64,000 bases of DNA, from positions 124,001 to 188,000 of the forward strand of contig JBEKRX010000001.1 of assembly GCA_049518415.1 (NCBI GenBank), written 5' to 3'. Positions 32,047-40,284 of this stretch are shown here, in pieces. Each line of letters starts with the position of its first letter. Positions within the stretch are counted from its first letter, which is position 1. Position numbers and translations under genes: made by a program. Source of the DNA: CAVQND01 sp049518415 (GTDB taxonomy: Bacteria > Verrucomicrobiota > Verrucomicrobiia > Limisphaerales > UBA8199). The notes beneath the pieces are model-generated. The model ran no database searches. It saw nothing but the letters and a program-made list of their open reading frames with translations, and was not told where the DNA came from.

Positions 32047-33318
32047 TCATTCCAACTGGACGCGTTCGTGCGCGTCCCACTGGGACATGTCGGAGAGGAT
32101 CACCCGATCGCCGACGCGCAACCCGTCCACAACTTCAATCGTGCTCACCGAGCTGCGGCCCAACTTGACGGTTACCCGGAGCGCGGCTTTACCGTTGTCG
32201 GTGACTTTGAAAAGCCCGACCTGGCTGTCTGACTGGCCCTGCACCGGGCGTCCGACGTAGAGGACGTTTTCCAGGCGCTCCAGTTCGATAGTGCCATCGA
32301 CGCTGAGGTCAGGCCGGGCGCCTTTGGGCAACGGGGCATCCAAGGCCACATCCACGGTCACGGTGCCATTTTCCACGGCGGGGTCGACGCGGATGACGTG
32401 GCCGGGGACGAGGCCGTTGCGGGTGTCGATTGCTGCCGGTTGATCGAGTCGGATGTCCTTGGCTTGGGTTTCCGGGATCTTGATGGCGGCCTTGAGCCTG
32501 GCCGGGTTGGCGACCCTGGCGACGAGGGCGCCCGCCGGCAGTTGCTGGCCGACCTGGAGGGGATTGGCCGGGTCGCCGAGGCGCTGGAGCACGCCGTCCA
32601 TGCCGGCGCGGACTTTGAGGGCCTCGACATGCCGGCGTTTGAGCTCAAGCTGGGCGCCAAGCTGGGCGATTTTCGCGTCCTGCACCGCCAGTTGGGCCTT
32701 GACGGCCTCGGCGCTGATTTTCAGACGTTCCTGTTCGAGGTCGAGCAACTTGGCGGATTCTTCGGCTTTGGCCTTGGATTGCTTGACAGTTATGGCGGGG
32801 ATGAGGCCGCTTTTGGCTAACTGCTCGTTGACTTCAAAATCGAGTTTGGCGCTGCTGTAATTGGCCTGGGCGACGGCCACAGCCGCTTGTTGGGTCAGCT
32901 TTTGGGAATCCAATTGCACGCGCAGATTGGTCGAGTCAGCCGCGGCGGCCTTGAGTTGCCATTCGGCGTCGAAGGCCGCCTGCTCGACTTCGGGATTGCT
33001 CAACTCCACGAGCACGGAATCGGCGTTCACCGCCGCGCCGGGCAAGATCAGGACGCGCTCGACACGTCCCTGGTTGGAGGTCGGAATCCAGCGGATGTCC
33101 TCGGGCACGAGGGTGCCGTTGCCACGGACTTGTCGGAGCATCTGGCCGCGCTTGACGGTGTCCATCCAGACGGAAGACTTCTCGACACGCGGGGCGGCCG
33201 GCTGCAGTCGCGCCAGGCCGAGGGTGATCAACACCAGCAAAAGCCCGACCGTAGCGACAAGGAACCAGCGCCGCGTTCGGCGTCGTCTTTTCAGGGCTGG
33301 TGAAACGGGCAGGTCCAT
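32047..33318 (-). CDS. Periplasmic adaptor (HlyD/MacA-like) of an ABC efflux system
   Basis: The 423-residue protein has a cytoplasmic basic start (LKRRRRTRRW), one membrane anchor (FLVATVGLLLVLITLGLARL) and a biotinyl-lipoyl-like half (GNGTLVPEDIRWIPTSNQGR). A long coiled-coil hairpin occupies about residues 105-230 (EQLAKSGLIPAITVKQSKAK, EQERLKISAEAVKAQLAVQD). The beta-barrel domains follow (GQQLPAGALVARVANPARLK, DVALDAPLPKGARPDLSVDG). Such adaptors join an inner-membrane transporter to an outer-membrane channel. It is the last gene of the permease-ATPase-adaptor operon, 15 bases from the ATPase. Confidence 0.85.
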   Translation of the reverse strand: MDLPVSPALKRRRRTRRWFLVATVGLLLVLITLGLARLQPAAPRVEKSSVWMDTVKRGQMLRQVRGNGTLVPEDIRWIPTSNQGRVERVLILPGAAVNADSVLVELSNPEVEQAAFDAEWQLKAAAADSTNLRVQLDSQKLTQQAAVAVAQANYSSAKLDFEVNEQLAKSGLIPAITVKQSKAKAEESAKLLDLEQERLKISAEAVKAQLAVQDAKIAQLGAQLELKRRHVEALKVRAGMDGVLQRLGDPANPLQVGQQLPAGALVARVANPARLKAAIKIPETQAKDIRLDQPAAIDTRNGLVPGHVIRVDPAVENGTVTVDVALDAPLPKGARPDLSVDGTIELERLENVLYVGRPVQGQSDSQVGLFKVTDNGKAALRVTVKLGRSSVSTIEVVDGLRVGDRVILSDMSQWDAHERVQLE

Positions 33319-33333
33319 AAAATCTTCCGGGGG

Positions 33334-34035
33334 TCAGCCTGCTGCGGGCACTTGTGGAGCGACAATCTGTCCGTCGAACAAATGCACCGTGCGTTGCGAG
33401 TCGCGCGCGTAACGTTCGTCGTGCGTAACCAGACAGATCGTCGCGCCCTCGGAGTGCAGTTCGCGCAACAAGTCCATTACTGCCTGGCCGTTCTTGGAGT
33501 CGAGGTTTCCAGTCGGTTCATCCGCCAGGAGGATGGAGGGCCGGCCGGCCAGCGCCCGGGCCACGGCGACGCGCTGTTGCTGGCCGCCGGACAGTTGCGC
33601 GGGATAATGCCTGGCCCGAGCCGTCATGCTGACTTTGGCCAGCGCCTGGTCGACGCGCTGGCGGCGCTCGGCGGCAGTCAAGCCGCGATAGGTCAGCGGC
33701 AGTTCGACGTTTTCCCACACCGTCAGGTCGCCGATGAGATTGAAGCTCTGAAAAATGAATCCAATCTCGCGGTTGCGGACCCGCGCCCGCTGGGCGTGGT
33801 TGAGATGTTCCACCGGCTCGCCCCGGAGCCGGTAGATGCCGTTGGTGGGTGAATCGAGCAGGCCGAGGATCGAGAGCAGCGTGGACTTGCCGCAGCCCGA
33901 AGGCCCGGCAATCGACACGTAGTCTCCATGATGGATTTCAAGCCGGACGCCCGACAAGGCGTGGGTCTCCACCTCGTCGGTGAGAAACACCTTGTGGATG
34001 TCGTCCAATTGAATCAATGGATTGGTTGTTTGCAT
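33334..34035 (-). CDS. ABC transporter ATPase, MacB/LolD type
   Basis: The 233-residue protein has every ABC motif: Walker A in VSIAGPSGCGKSTLLSILGL, the Q-loop in IGFIFQSFNLIGDLTVWENV, the signature in AQLSGGQQQRVAVARALAGR and Walker B with the catalytic Glu in SILLADEPTGNLDSKNGQAV, then the H-loop in ATICLVTHDERYARDSQRTV. This is the subfamily that drives MacB/FtsX-type permeases, matching its neighbours. It is translated between the permease and the adaptor on one transcript. The start is MQTTNPLIQLDDI; its ribosome binding site is weak. Confidence 0.9.
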   Translation of the reverse strand: MQTTNPLIQLDDIHKVFLTDEVETHALSGVRLEIHHGDYVSIAGPSGCGKSTLLSILGLLDSPTNGIYRLRGEPVEHLNHAQRARVRNREIGFIFQSFNLIGDLTVWENVELPLTYRGLTAAERRQRVDQALAKVSMTARARHYPAQLSGGQQQRVAVARALAGRPSILLADEPTGNLDSKNGQAVMDLLRELHSEGATICLVTHDERYARDSQRTVHLFDGQIVAPQVPAAG

Positions 34036-34050
34036 AGGTTTTGAATTGGT

Positions 34051-36756
34051 TCATTCGTATCTCAGCGCTGTCATCGGGTTGACGCGAGCGGCCCGCCGCG
34101 CGGGAATCCAGGCGGCCAGCGCCGCGACGCACAGCAGCAAGACCGCGCTGCCAATCAGCGTGGCGGGGTCGTAGGGTTGAACTCCGTAGAGGACGGCGCG
34201 AACAAGATGGGTCAAACCGAACGCCACGGGCAGGCCAAAGGCCACGCCGGTCGCCGCGAGTAAAGCGGCATCGCGCACAATCGGTCGCGCCACATCCTGC
34301 GGACGGGCACCGAGGGCCATGCGGATGGCGATCTCGGCGGTTCGGCGCGCCACTTGATAGGCCATCAAGCCGTAGAGGCCGATGCAGGAGAGCAGCAGCG
34401 CCAGCAGGGCCAGAAAGCAGGACAGCGAGAGGAGTAGCCGTTCGGGGGCAATGGACCGATCTATTTGCTGACGCTGGGTCTTGATCTCGGCCAGGGGCAG
34501 GTCGGGCGCGAAGGCGGCCACGGCCTGGCGCACGGCCGGCACCAGGGACAGTGGGGGCAGGACCGAACGGACCTCGAAATACATGCCCCCGACCGAGGTC
34601 TGCCGACAGCACAGATACATCGTGGGGGGCGCGTCCTTGCGCAGTTCTGCATATTTGGCATCGCGGCACACTCCGACAATCTGGCAATCGGCGCCGCCAA
34701 GGGTGAAGCTTCGTCCGAGGGGACTTTCGCCCGGGAAAAACGAACGGGCGAAGGTCTCGTTCACGACCGCGACTTTCGGGCTGGCGCCGGTATCGGCCGG
34801 ATCGAAATCGCGCCCGAGCAGCAGATTCATGCCCATCGTCGAGAAGAACGCGTCGCTCACCACCATCTGCCAGGCCTGCAGGGGTTGATTGGGATTTGCG
34901 GGGCGTCCCGGGATGGAGATGCCGCTCAGGGATTCGGACCCGGCGATCAGCGCCACATCGGAAAAGGCGACCGCGCGCACGCCCGGAATGGCGGCAATGG
35001 ATTGGCGGAGGTTTTCATACAGATTCAGGAGCCGTTGGCCCTCACGGCCCGGTTGCGCGGCGTTGAGCCGGAACAGCAGCAGGTTCTCCGGGTTGAAGCC
35101 GGGGTTGGTGCGGCTGAGATTGGCGAAGGTTTGGATCACCAAGCCGGCCAACACGACCAGCAACACCGACAAGCCGACCTGGAGGGAAACCAGCACTTTC
35201 GCCAGCCGGAGACGTGGCGCCCCCAGGGCAGCGCGATCTTTCAGCCCGGCAGCCGGATCGACACACGCGGCCCGGACCGCCGGCAGCAAGCCGAACAACA
35301 GGGCGGTCGCCACTGAAAGCCCGAGCGTAAACAGGAGGACGTGGGTGTCCGTCCGCGCATCGAAGTGAAAAATGTCTTGAAAGCCGCTAAGAAAGCTCAG
35401 CAAAACCGCTTTGGCCCACCAGGCGAAAAGCAGCCCGAGGCCGCCCCCGGCCAGCGAGAGGACCAGGCTTTCGGTGAGCAATTGGCGGACAAGGCGCCAG
35501 CGGCCGGCACCGATGGCAGCGCGGACGGCCATCTCATGTTGGCGGGCGGCGCCGCGCGCCAGGAGGAGGCTGGCAAGGTTGGCGCACGCGATCAGGAGCA
35601 CCAGGCCGACCGAGGCCTGCAACCCCCAGAGAGGAAGGGCGGCGCGCTGACGGATGATGTTGGAAGGACCGCGCCGGCCGTCTGCCAGCCAGATGCCCGG
35701 CTGCTCGATCCTGGAGTCCGAGGCCCTGAGCGCCTGCCGGAAAAAGACCTCGAGCGAGGCCTGGGCCTGGGCTTCGTTCGCATGCGGCGCGAGCCGGGCC
35801 ATGATGTCGACCCACCAATGGCTGGGGGATGTCAGCGGGAAGTTGGGCGCCAATTGAGGCTGGGCGGAGAGCGGCGCGTAGAAGTCGGCCGGGTCCCCTG
35901 GGAATGGTCCGACGAAATCGCGCGGCAGGACGCCAATGATGGTGAAAGCGTTCTTGTTCAGCGTGACGGTCTGTCCCAAGACGTTGGGGTCGAGCCCGAA
36001 TTGCCGCTCCCACAGGCGGTAGGTTATGAGAGTGACAGGCGGAGCGCCGGGTTGATCGTCTCCGGCGGTGATCGGCCGGCCCAGCAGCGTTTGCGCGCCA
36101 TAGCCGGTGAAAAAATTGCCCGAAACCAGCAGGCCGCCGGTCGTCGAAGCGTCACCGCGCGCAACCATCGTGACGCCGTAGAGCGGCGAGAAAGCGAAGA
36201 CTTCGGCGAACCCGGTTCCGCGGTCGCGGAAATCGCGGTAGGCAGGGTAGGGAAAAGTGCCGGAATAAGTCAGCCCCGTGGGCAGGCGCCCCATGGCGCT
36301 GCTGCTGGAGAAGTTGTGCAACTCGGGACTGCGGCCGACCCAGTTAATCACGCGCAGCTCGTGCGGGTTGCGCACGGGCAGCGAGCGCAGCAAGACCGCG
36401 TTGAGCAGGCTGAAAATACCGGTGTTGACGCCGATGCCGAGAGCCAGCGAGAGCACCGCGACCGCAGTGAAACCGGGATTCTTGCGCAGCATCCGCAGGC
36501 CGAAGCGAATGTCCTGCAGCGTCGTCTCGCCGAGGCTCGCGCCGCGAACATCGCGGCATCCCTCGCGGATGCTCTGCACGTTGCCAAAGCGCCGGCGCGC
36601 GGCACGCCCGGCTTCCTCCGGCGACATGCCGGCGGCGAGGTTATCCGCCGCGCGCTGCTCGAGATGGAAACGCAGTTCCTCGTCAATTTCCCGCTTCACC
36701 GCGCGCCGTCGGCATAGTGAGCGGATTTCCTTCCAGATGGTTCGCAGTGTTTTCAT
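34051..36756 (-). CDS. ADOP-type ABC permease (duplicated MacB/FtsX domains)
   Basis: The 901-residue membrane protein starts MKTLRTIWKEIRSLCRRRAV then KREIDEELRFHLEQRAADNL, the soluble N-terminal extension of ADOP permeases. Next is FGLRMLRKNPGFTAVAVLSL, the first helix of a MacB-type periplasmic core. A first FtsX domain ends near GGGLGLLFAWWAKAVLLSF, and a second core plus FtsX domain repeats this (VLVSLQVGLSVLLVVLAGLV, LLALLLSCIGLYGLMAYQVA). The protein ends RAARVNPMTALRYE. Each FtsX unit has three or four helices. ADOPs are often far from any ATPase; this one is followed by an ATPase and an adaptor. ATG 36756 was chosen because an identical-type start is seen in the remnant at 37560-37691. 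Confidence 0.85.
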   Translation of the reverse strand: MKTLRTIWKEIRSLCRRRAVKREIDEELRFHLEQRAADNLAAGMSPEEAGRAARRRFGNVQSIREGCRDVRGASLGETTLQDIRFGLRMLRKNPGFTAVAVLSLALGIGVNTGIFSLLNAVLLRSLPVRNPHELRVINWVGRSPELHNFSSSSAMGRLPTGLTYSGTFPYPAYRDFRDRGTGFAEVFAFSPLYGVTMVARGDASTTGGLLVSGNFFTGYGAQTLLGRPITAGDDQPGAPPVTLITYRLWERQFGLDPNVLGQTVTLNKNAFTIIGVLPRDFVGPFPGDPADFYAPLSAQPQLAPNFPLTSPSHWWVDIMARLAPHANEAQAQASLEVFFRQALRASDSRIEQPGIWLADGRRGPSNIIRQRAALPLWGLQASVGLVLLIACANLASLLLARGAARQHEMAVRAAIGAGRWRLVRQLLTESLVLSLAGGGLGLLFAWWAKAVLLSFLSGFQDIFHFDARTDTHVLLFTLGLSVATALLFGLLPAVRAACVDPAAGLKDRAALGAPRLRLAKVLVSLQVGLSVLLVVLAGLVIQTFANLSRTNPGFNPENLLLFRLNAAQPGREGQRLLNLYENLRQSIAAIPGVRAVAFSDVALIAGSESLSGISIPGRPANPNQPLQAWQMVVSDAFFSTMGMNLLLGRDFDPADTGASPKVAVVNETFARSFFPGESPLGRSFTLGGADCQIVGVCRDAKYAELRKDAPPTMYLCCRQTSVGGMYFEVRSVLPPLSLVPAVRQAVAAFAPDLPLAEIKTQRQQIDRSIAPERLLLSLSCFLALLALLLSCIGLYGLMAYQVARRTAEIAIRMALGARPQDVARPIVRDAALLAATGVAFGLPVAFGLTHLVRAVLYGVQPYDPATLIGSAVLLLCVAALAAWIPARRAARVNPMTALRYE

Positions 36757-36817
36757 CGGCCGGCGCGACACGGAAACCAGCCTTGCCCGAGAGGCACCCA
36801 AACCGTAGTTTTGACAC

Positions 36818-37030
36818 ATGAGCGCAGTGAGCGAAATCCCGCCGGATTGGCTGGCGGAGTTCGAGGCGGCGGCGCGGCGCCCCCTGGCGCAGCGGTTTCG
36901 CTACGCTTTTGTCCGCACCTACAAACCGGTGCTGGACGAGGCGCGCTATCGTTCGTTTGAAAGTATGGCGGAATACCGCCGGTGGTGTGAGGAAAACCTC
37001 CCGGACTGGCTCGGTTATGGGCGCGTTTGA
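36818..37030 (+). CDS. Small protein paired with AbiEii-like nucleotidyltransferase
   Basis: The 70-residue protein (MSAVSEIPPDWLAEFEAAAR, RFRYAFVRTYKPVLDEARYR, YRRWCEENLPDWLGYGRV) is acidic and helical. Its gene overlaps the next gene by 14 bases, so the two are translationally coupled. By position it should be the antitoxin or partner of the nucleotidyltransferase. I do not know a named family for it. It is divergent from the ADOP permease gene, with 61 bases between the start codons. Confidence 0.6.
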   Translation: MSAVSEIPPDWLAEFEAAARRPLAQRFRYAFVRTYKPVLDEARYRSFESMAEYRRWCEENLPDWLGYGRV

Positions 37031-37490
37031 ATACCGGCAGGCCGAAGAAATCCGCGATGTCTTCGCGCGCCACGGGGTGCGGTACCTCTTCATCGGCAAA
37101 TCGGGGGCGATCATTCTGGGCTTTCCCGACACGACGCAGGATGCCGACATTTTTCCCGAACGCACCCCGGCCAACGGCCGCGCTCTGGCGGCAGCACTGC
37201 GCGAGTTGGGCTTTTCTCTCACCGACACCGAGGCCGCGGAAATCGAGCGGGGCAAGGATTTTGTCCAGTTGAAGAACGGTCCGTTCGATTTGGACCTGGT
37301 TTTTGCGCCGGATGGCATAGAGCGATTCGCGGATGCGTGGCGGCGGCGTGTGGTGGTGGACGGGTTTCCGGTTTGCCACCCGGACGACATCATTGCCAGC
37401 AAGGTTGCCGCAAATCGGGCGAGGGATCGGGAATCGCTTGATCGCTTGCGCAGCTTCCGGGATTACTGGATGAGGAAGCACAAACCCTGA
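37017..37490 (+). CDS. AbiEii/DUF6036-like nucleotidyltransferase
   Basis: The 157-residue protein contains YLFIGKSGAIILGFPDTTQD then ADIFPERTP, a degenerate nucleotidyltransferase core with the D-x-D metal site in QDADI. LKNGPFDLDLVFAPDGIERF supplies a third acidic strand, and VCHPDDIIASKVAANRARDR is the C-terminal (D/S)-L-I-x-x-K-x-A-x-x-R-x-K-D helix seen in AbiEii-like proteins. Relatives act as toxins by transferring nucleotides to tRNA or proteins. ATG 37017 lies inside the preceding small gene. The pair sits exactly between an intact ADOP permease gene and a remnant of another. Confidence 0.7.
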   Translation: MGAFEYRQAEEIRDVFARHGVRYLFIGKSGAIILGFPDTTQDADIFPERTPANGRALAAALRELGFSLTDTEAAEIERGKDFVQLKNGPFDLDLVFAPDGIERFADAWRRRVVVDGFPVCHPDDIIASKVAANRARDRESLDRLRSFRDYWMRKHKP

Positions 37491-37559
37491 GGTCCGTTTC
37501 GAAAATCGAGTGGCGCCGGCGTTTCCCGCGACGCCACCAATACATATCGCCTGCAACGC

Positions 37560-37691
37560 CATGCCCGCCGCGATATTCTCCGCCGTGCGCTGCTCGATAT
37601 GGAAGCGCAGTTCCTCGTCAATCTCGCGCTTCAGCGCGGGCCGCCGCCACAGGGAGCGGATTCCCAACCAGACTGTTCGCGGTGTTTTCAT
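37560..37691 (-). pseudogene. Remnant N-terminus of a second ADOP permease
   Basis: From ATG 37689-37691 the minus strand reads MKTPRTVWLGIRSLWRRPAL, KREIDEELRFHIEQRTAENI and AAGM. This is nearly the same as residues 1-44 of the intact permease at 34051-36756. The match stops at about 37560, before the first membrane helix, where the sequence of the AbiEii-like module's downstream flank begins. The rest of this second permease is gone. The DNA from 37491 to 37842 otherwise shows no gene. Confidence 0.8.
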
Positions 37692-37842
37692 CGTCCACTC
37701 ATCGCGTTTCACGATTCAACGTCCCAACGATTCAACCTTTTAACGAGTTCACGCATTTCTCAGCGGCGCTGTCGAACGGCTTCGGCCAAGCGCATGGAAA
37801 AGCAATCTTGTCTCAGCTCCTTTCGCAGATTATTCTTTCTCC

Positions 37843-38061
37843 ATGAGCACTGTGAGCGAGATTCAGGCGGCCTTGCCTCGGTTGACGACCGAGGAACTGC
37901 GGGCAGTGGACATCGCGTTGCGAGAGCAATTGCGTGCACGCAAGATTGGCATTCTCTACGACGATGCTTACGGCCTCTGGACCGAGGAAGATCAGGCTTC
38001 GGCGGCAGCGGAAGCTTTTGCGCTGATAGACCAGGAGGAAAAGCGCCATGAACCTTCCTGA
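37843..38061 (+). CDS. Antitoxin-like protein upstream of MazF
   Basis: The 72-residue protein reads MSTVSEIQAALPRLTTEELR, LREQLRARKIGILYDDAYGL and SAAAEAFALIDQEEKRH. The N-terminal helical segment resembles that of the antitoxin at 28450 (MSTVAEIEAAIARL), while the C-terminal acidic tail is different and would suit its own toxin. Its stop lies 14 bases inside the MazF-like gene, the usual antitoxin-toxin order. It probably neutralises that toxin and represses the operon, although no obvious DNA-binding motif is visible. Confidence 0.65.
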   Translation: MSTVSEIQAALPRLTTEELRAVDIALREQLRARKIGILYDDAYGLWTEEDQASAAAEAFALIDQEEKRHEPS

Positions 38062-38368
38062 ACGCGGCGAGGTTTGGCTTGCCGATCTGGGCTTGGCCGC
38101 AAAAGTGCGCCCGGTGCTTGTGGTGAGTGTCCCTTATGCCGACCGCGATTACGCATTGATCCAGGTCGTTCCGCATACCACCCAAACCCGGGGCGCTCAA
38201 TTTGAGGTTCGGCTTCCCGTTCGTTTTCTCGAAACAGGTGCGTTCAACGTCCAAGGCATGTTGGCCGTCCCCGCCGGGAAATTGCTGCGCCGCCTCGGAA
38301 CACTTCCTCCGGCGCAGATGGGCGAAATCGAAGCCAAGATGAAGCGATGGCTCGGCTTGGCAGGCTGA
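38048..38368 (+). CDS. MazF/PemK-like endoribonuclease toxin
   Basis: The 106-residue protein has the MazF/PemK fold landmarks: MNLPERGEVWLADLGLAAKV (R-G-E-(V/I)-W), RPVLVVSVPYADRDYALIQV (K/R-x-R-P-(V/A)-L-V-V-S), VPHTTQTRG and FNVQGMLAVPAGKLLRRLG, with the late (L/V)-P-x-x-K-L-x-x-x-(I/L)-G stretch. MazF enzymes cut mRNA at short sequences. The protein is full length. It overlaps the upstream antitoxin gene by 14 bases. Confidence 0.85.
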   Translation: MNLPERGEVWLADLGLAAKVRPVLVVSVPYADRDYALIQVVPHTTQTRGAQFEVRLPVRFLETGAFNVQGMLAVPAGKLLRRLGTLPPAQMGEIEAKMKRWLGLAG

Positions 38369-38406
38369 CGCAGCAGCGGTTCGTTGCCAGAATGTTGTTA
38401 ACAAGT

Positions 38407-39114
38407 TCATGAATTCACGACCCCCTTTTCACACAGTTCGAGGAGTCGTTGGCCCACAGCGGCCCTGCGCCTGGCAACGGAACCTTCCGCCAAAGCGAAT
38501 TTCTTCAGGTTGTTCCGCCAGTACAAAGCGGCATACTGCATTTCGCTCTTTGCGAGCTCAGGTCCGATTTCCGTCAGCGCAAGGCAGGTGTAATAAAAGG
38601 GGAATCGCCGCCATTTGCCGTTGGCGCTGCGAACCTGCTTCAGTTCATTCAGCCCCAGACGCAGCCGTTCCTCGGCTCGCGGCAGCAGGTGGATGGCAAG
38701 ATTGCGCCAATAGGCCGCCGAACAGGTGCCGCAGCAATAGGTGCCCATGCAATAACCGCGCCGTTCCGCTTCCTCGAGGCGCGCAACAAATCCCCGCACC
38801 GCGCGGTTCAGCGAACCTTGCATGTGCTCGTCTGGCACGTTAAGCAGCGTCAGAATCCGGCAACCTTCTTCGCCGAGGACGTGCGCGATCCTTGCCCGCG
38901 CGCGGATGGCCTCACCGGTAAAGAGACGAACTCCGAGAGTATCCTGTTCCGTCGGCGCAAACATCCCGGCATAGGACCCCGGCAATCCCTGGCGGGAGGC
39001 GATCCATCTGGCGGCGGCGACGCGTTGGGACTGGGGAATGTGACTCTTGAAGAACAGAGATTCCGAAATGGAATCCAGCGTCGAGTAAAGGCTGTTTCGA
39101 TCCAAGCAGTTCAT
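38407..39114 (-). CDS. Hypothetical protein, 235 residues
   Basis: I do not recognise this protein. It is soluble and largely helical, with a cysteine-containing segment GYCMGTYCCGTCSAAYWRNL in the middle and FYYTCLALTEIGPELAKSEM later. The four cysteines in C-(3)-C-C-x-x-C spacing could bind metal or be redox active. The helix-rich, tryptophan- and tyrosine-containing repeats faintly recall terpene-cyclase-like alpha-alpha barrels, but this is not enough for a call. It lies 34 bases downstream of the VOC-SnoaL gene on the same strand and may share its transcript. Confidence 0.55.
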   Translation of the reverse strand: MNCLDRNSLYSTLDSISESLFFKSHIPQSQRVAAARWIASRQGLPGSYAGMFAPTEQDTLGVRLFTGEAIRARARIAHVLGEEGCRILTLLNVPDEHMQGSLNRAVRGFVARLEEAERRGYCMGTYCCGTCSAAYWRNLAIHLLPRAEERLRLGLNELKQVRSANGKWRRFPFYYTCLALTEIGPELAKSEMQYAALYWRNNLKKFALAEGSVARRRAAVGQRLLELCEKGVVNS

Positions 39115-39148
39115 TTCTCACTTCTCCATCCACCCGTCCTTTCTGGCG

Positions 39149-39916
39149 TTACTGTTTGTGGAACGGCCCCGTGAACGACCAGTGGGTTTGCGCGATGCGC
39201 CAGCCCGCCGGGGTCCGCCGGTACACCTCCGTGCAGTTCCACCGGCCGGTCCGGCCGGCGCTCTCACCCACGTAGTTGTAGGTCAACACCGCGGCGTCTC
39301 CGCAGAATTGCACCTTCGGATGGATCAATTCATAGCGGGTGAGATGGATTTTCCCGCGCACGGATTCATAAAGCCGCGTCAGCGCCTCCAGGCCATCCAG
39401 CCGTCGTTCGAGAGTCGGGTCGAAATAGACCACATCCGGGCTGGAGATTTCGAGAAAGCCGGAGGGGTCGCCCTGCGCCCACCGGTCCAGGGCCGCCCGT
39501 TCCAGGGCGATGACCGCCGCCGCCTCTTCAGATTCGGTCGCGGGATGCTGTCCCCAGGACCCGTCCGCCCGGCGATGGAGGATCACGGTGTTGCCATCGG
39601 GATCGGGGACCTCCAGGGCGCAACAGACTTTGAAGTCCTGCGGCCCGCCGGCGGTGCGAACGCCTTTTTGCTTCAACTCGTCGTAGGCCGCCTGGACATC
39701 CTCGACAGCCAGGGCGACCCGGCCGCCGGCGATCTCGGCCGGGAGCTTGACGCCGCCGTGCAGAGCAAGCGTCACATTACCGCAGTTGAACTCCGCCCAC
39801 TGCCATTCTTCGCTGTAAACTTCCTGGGGCAGGCCGAGCGTGTCGCGGTAAAAGCGCGCCGCGGCGGCCAAATCGGAGACCTGGTACATTACGAAATCAG
39901 TGCCACGGATTTTCAT
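39149..39916 (-). CDS. Fused VOC (glyoxalase-like) and SnoaL-like protein
   Basis: The 255-residue protein joins two small-molecule-binding domains. Residues 1-118 are a VOC/glyoxalase domain (FVMYQVSDLAAAARFYRDTL, LGLPQEVY, VALAVEDVQAAYDELKQKGV, LEVPDPDGNTVILHRR). Residues 125-255 are a SnoaL/DUF4440-type domain (ALERAALDRWAQGDPSGFLE, SSPDVVYFDPTLERRLDGLE, YNYVGESAGRTGRWNCTEVY, GWRIAQTHWSF). Each domain normally occurs as its own protein. GGAGGAAGA lies just ahead of ATG 39916, a strong ribosome binding site. It is downstream of padR by 19 bases, so likely in one operon under PadR control. Its substrate is unknown. Confidence 0.8.
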   Translation of the reverse strand: MKIRGTDFVMYQVSDLAAAARFYRDTLGLPQEVYSEEWQWAEFNCGNVTLALHGGVKLPAEIAGGRVALAVEDVQAAYDELKQKGVRTAGGPQDFKVCCALEVPDPDGNTVILHRRADGSWGQHPATESEEAAAVIALERAALDRWAQGDPSGFLEISSPDVVYFDPTLERRLDGLEALTRLYESVRGKIHLTRYELIHPKVQFCGDAAVLTYNYVGESAGRTGRWNCTEVYRRTPAGWRIAQTHWSFTGPFHKQ

Positions 39917-39935
39917 GTCTCTTCCTCCACCGGGC

Positions 39936-40268
39936 TCACGCCGTCTGCAGGACCAGCGTGATCGCCCGGCACACCCGCTCCCAGAGCGCCGTCTCCTCCT
40001 CGAGCTGCCGCCGGCCCGCGCGGGTGAGGGAATAATATTTCGCCCGGCGGTTGTTCTCGGATTTCCCCCACTCGGCTGAGATCCAACGCTTGTCCTCCAT
40101 GCGGTACAAAGCCGGATAGAGCGAGCCTTCTTCCACCACCAGCAGATCGTCGGAGCGTTGCTGGATGCGCTGGGCAATGGCGTAGCCGTGGAGCGGCCCC
40201 GGGACGAGAGTTTTCAGGATGAGCAAATCCAACGTGCCTTGGAGGAGTTCAGCTTTGGTCGCAGGCAT
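39936..40268 (-). CDS. PadR family transcriptional regulator
   Basis: The 110-residue protein has the PadR winged helix: KAELLQGTLDLLILKTLVPG, PLHGYAIAQRIQQRSDDLLV, EEGSLYPALYRMEDKRWISA and YYSLTRAGRRQLEEETALWE. It lacks the long C-terminal domain, as in the short PadR subfamily that often controls nearby transporter genes. In acidobacterial and verrucomicrobial genomes short PadR genes commonly sit with ADOP permeases, and an ADOP remnant lies 2.3 kb away. An inverted repeat overlapping a TTGACA box is upstream, so self-control is likely. Confidence 0.9.
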   Translation of the reverse strand: MPATKAELLQGTLDLLILKTLVPGPLHGYAIAQRIQQRSDDLLVVEEGSLYPALYRMEDKRWISAEWGKSENNRRAKYYSLTRAGRRQLEEETALWERVCRAITLVLQTA

Positions 40269-40284
40269 AGTCTTGCTTAGATAT

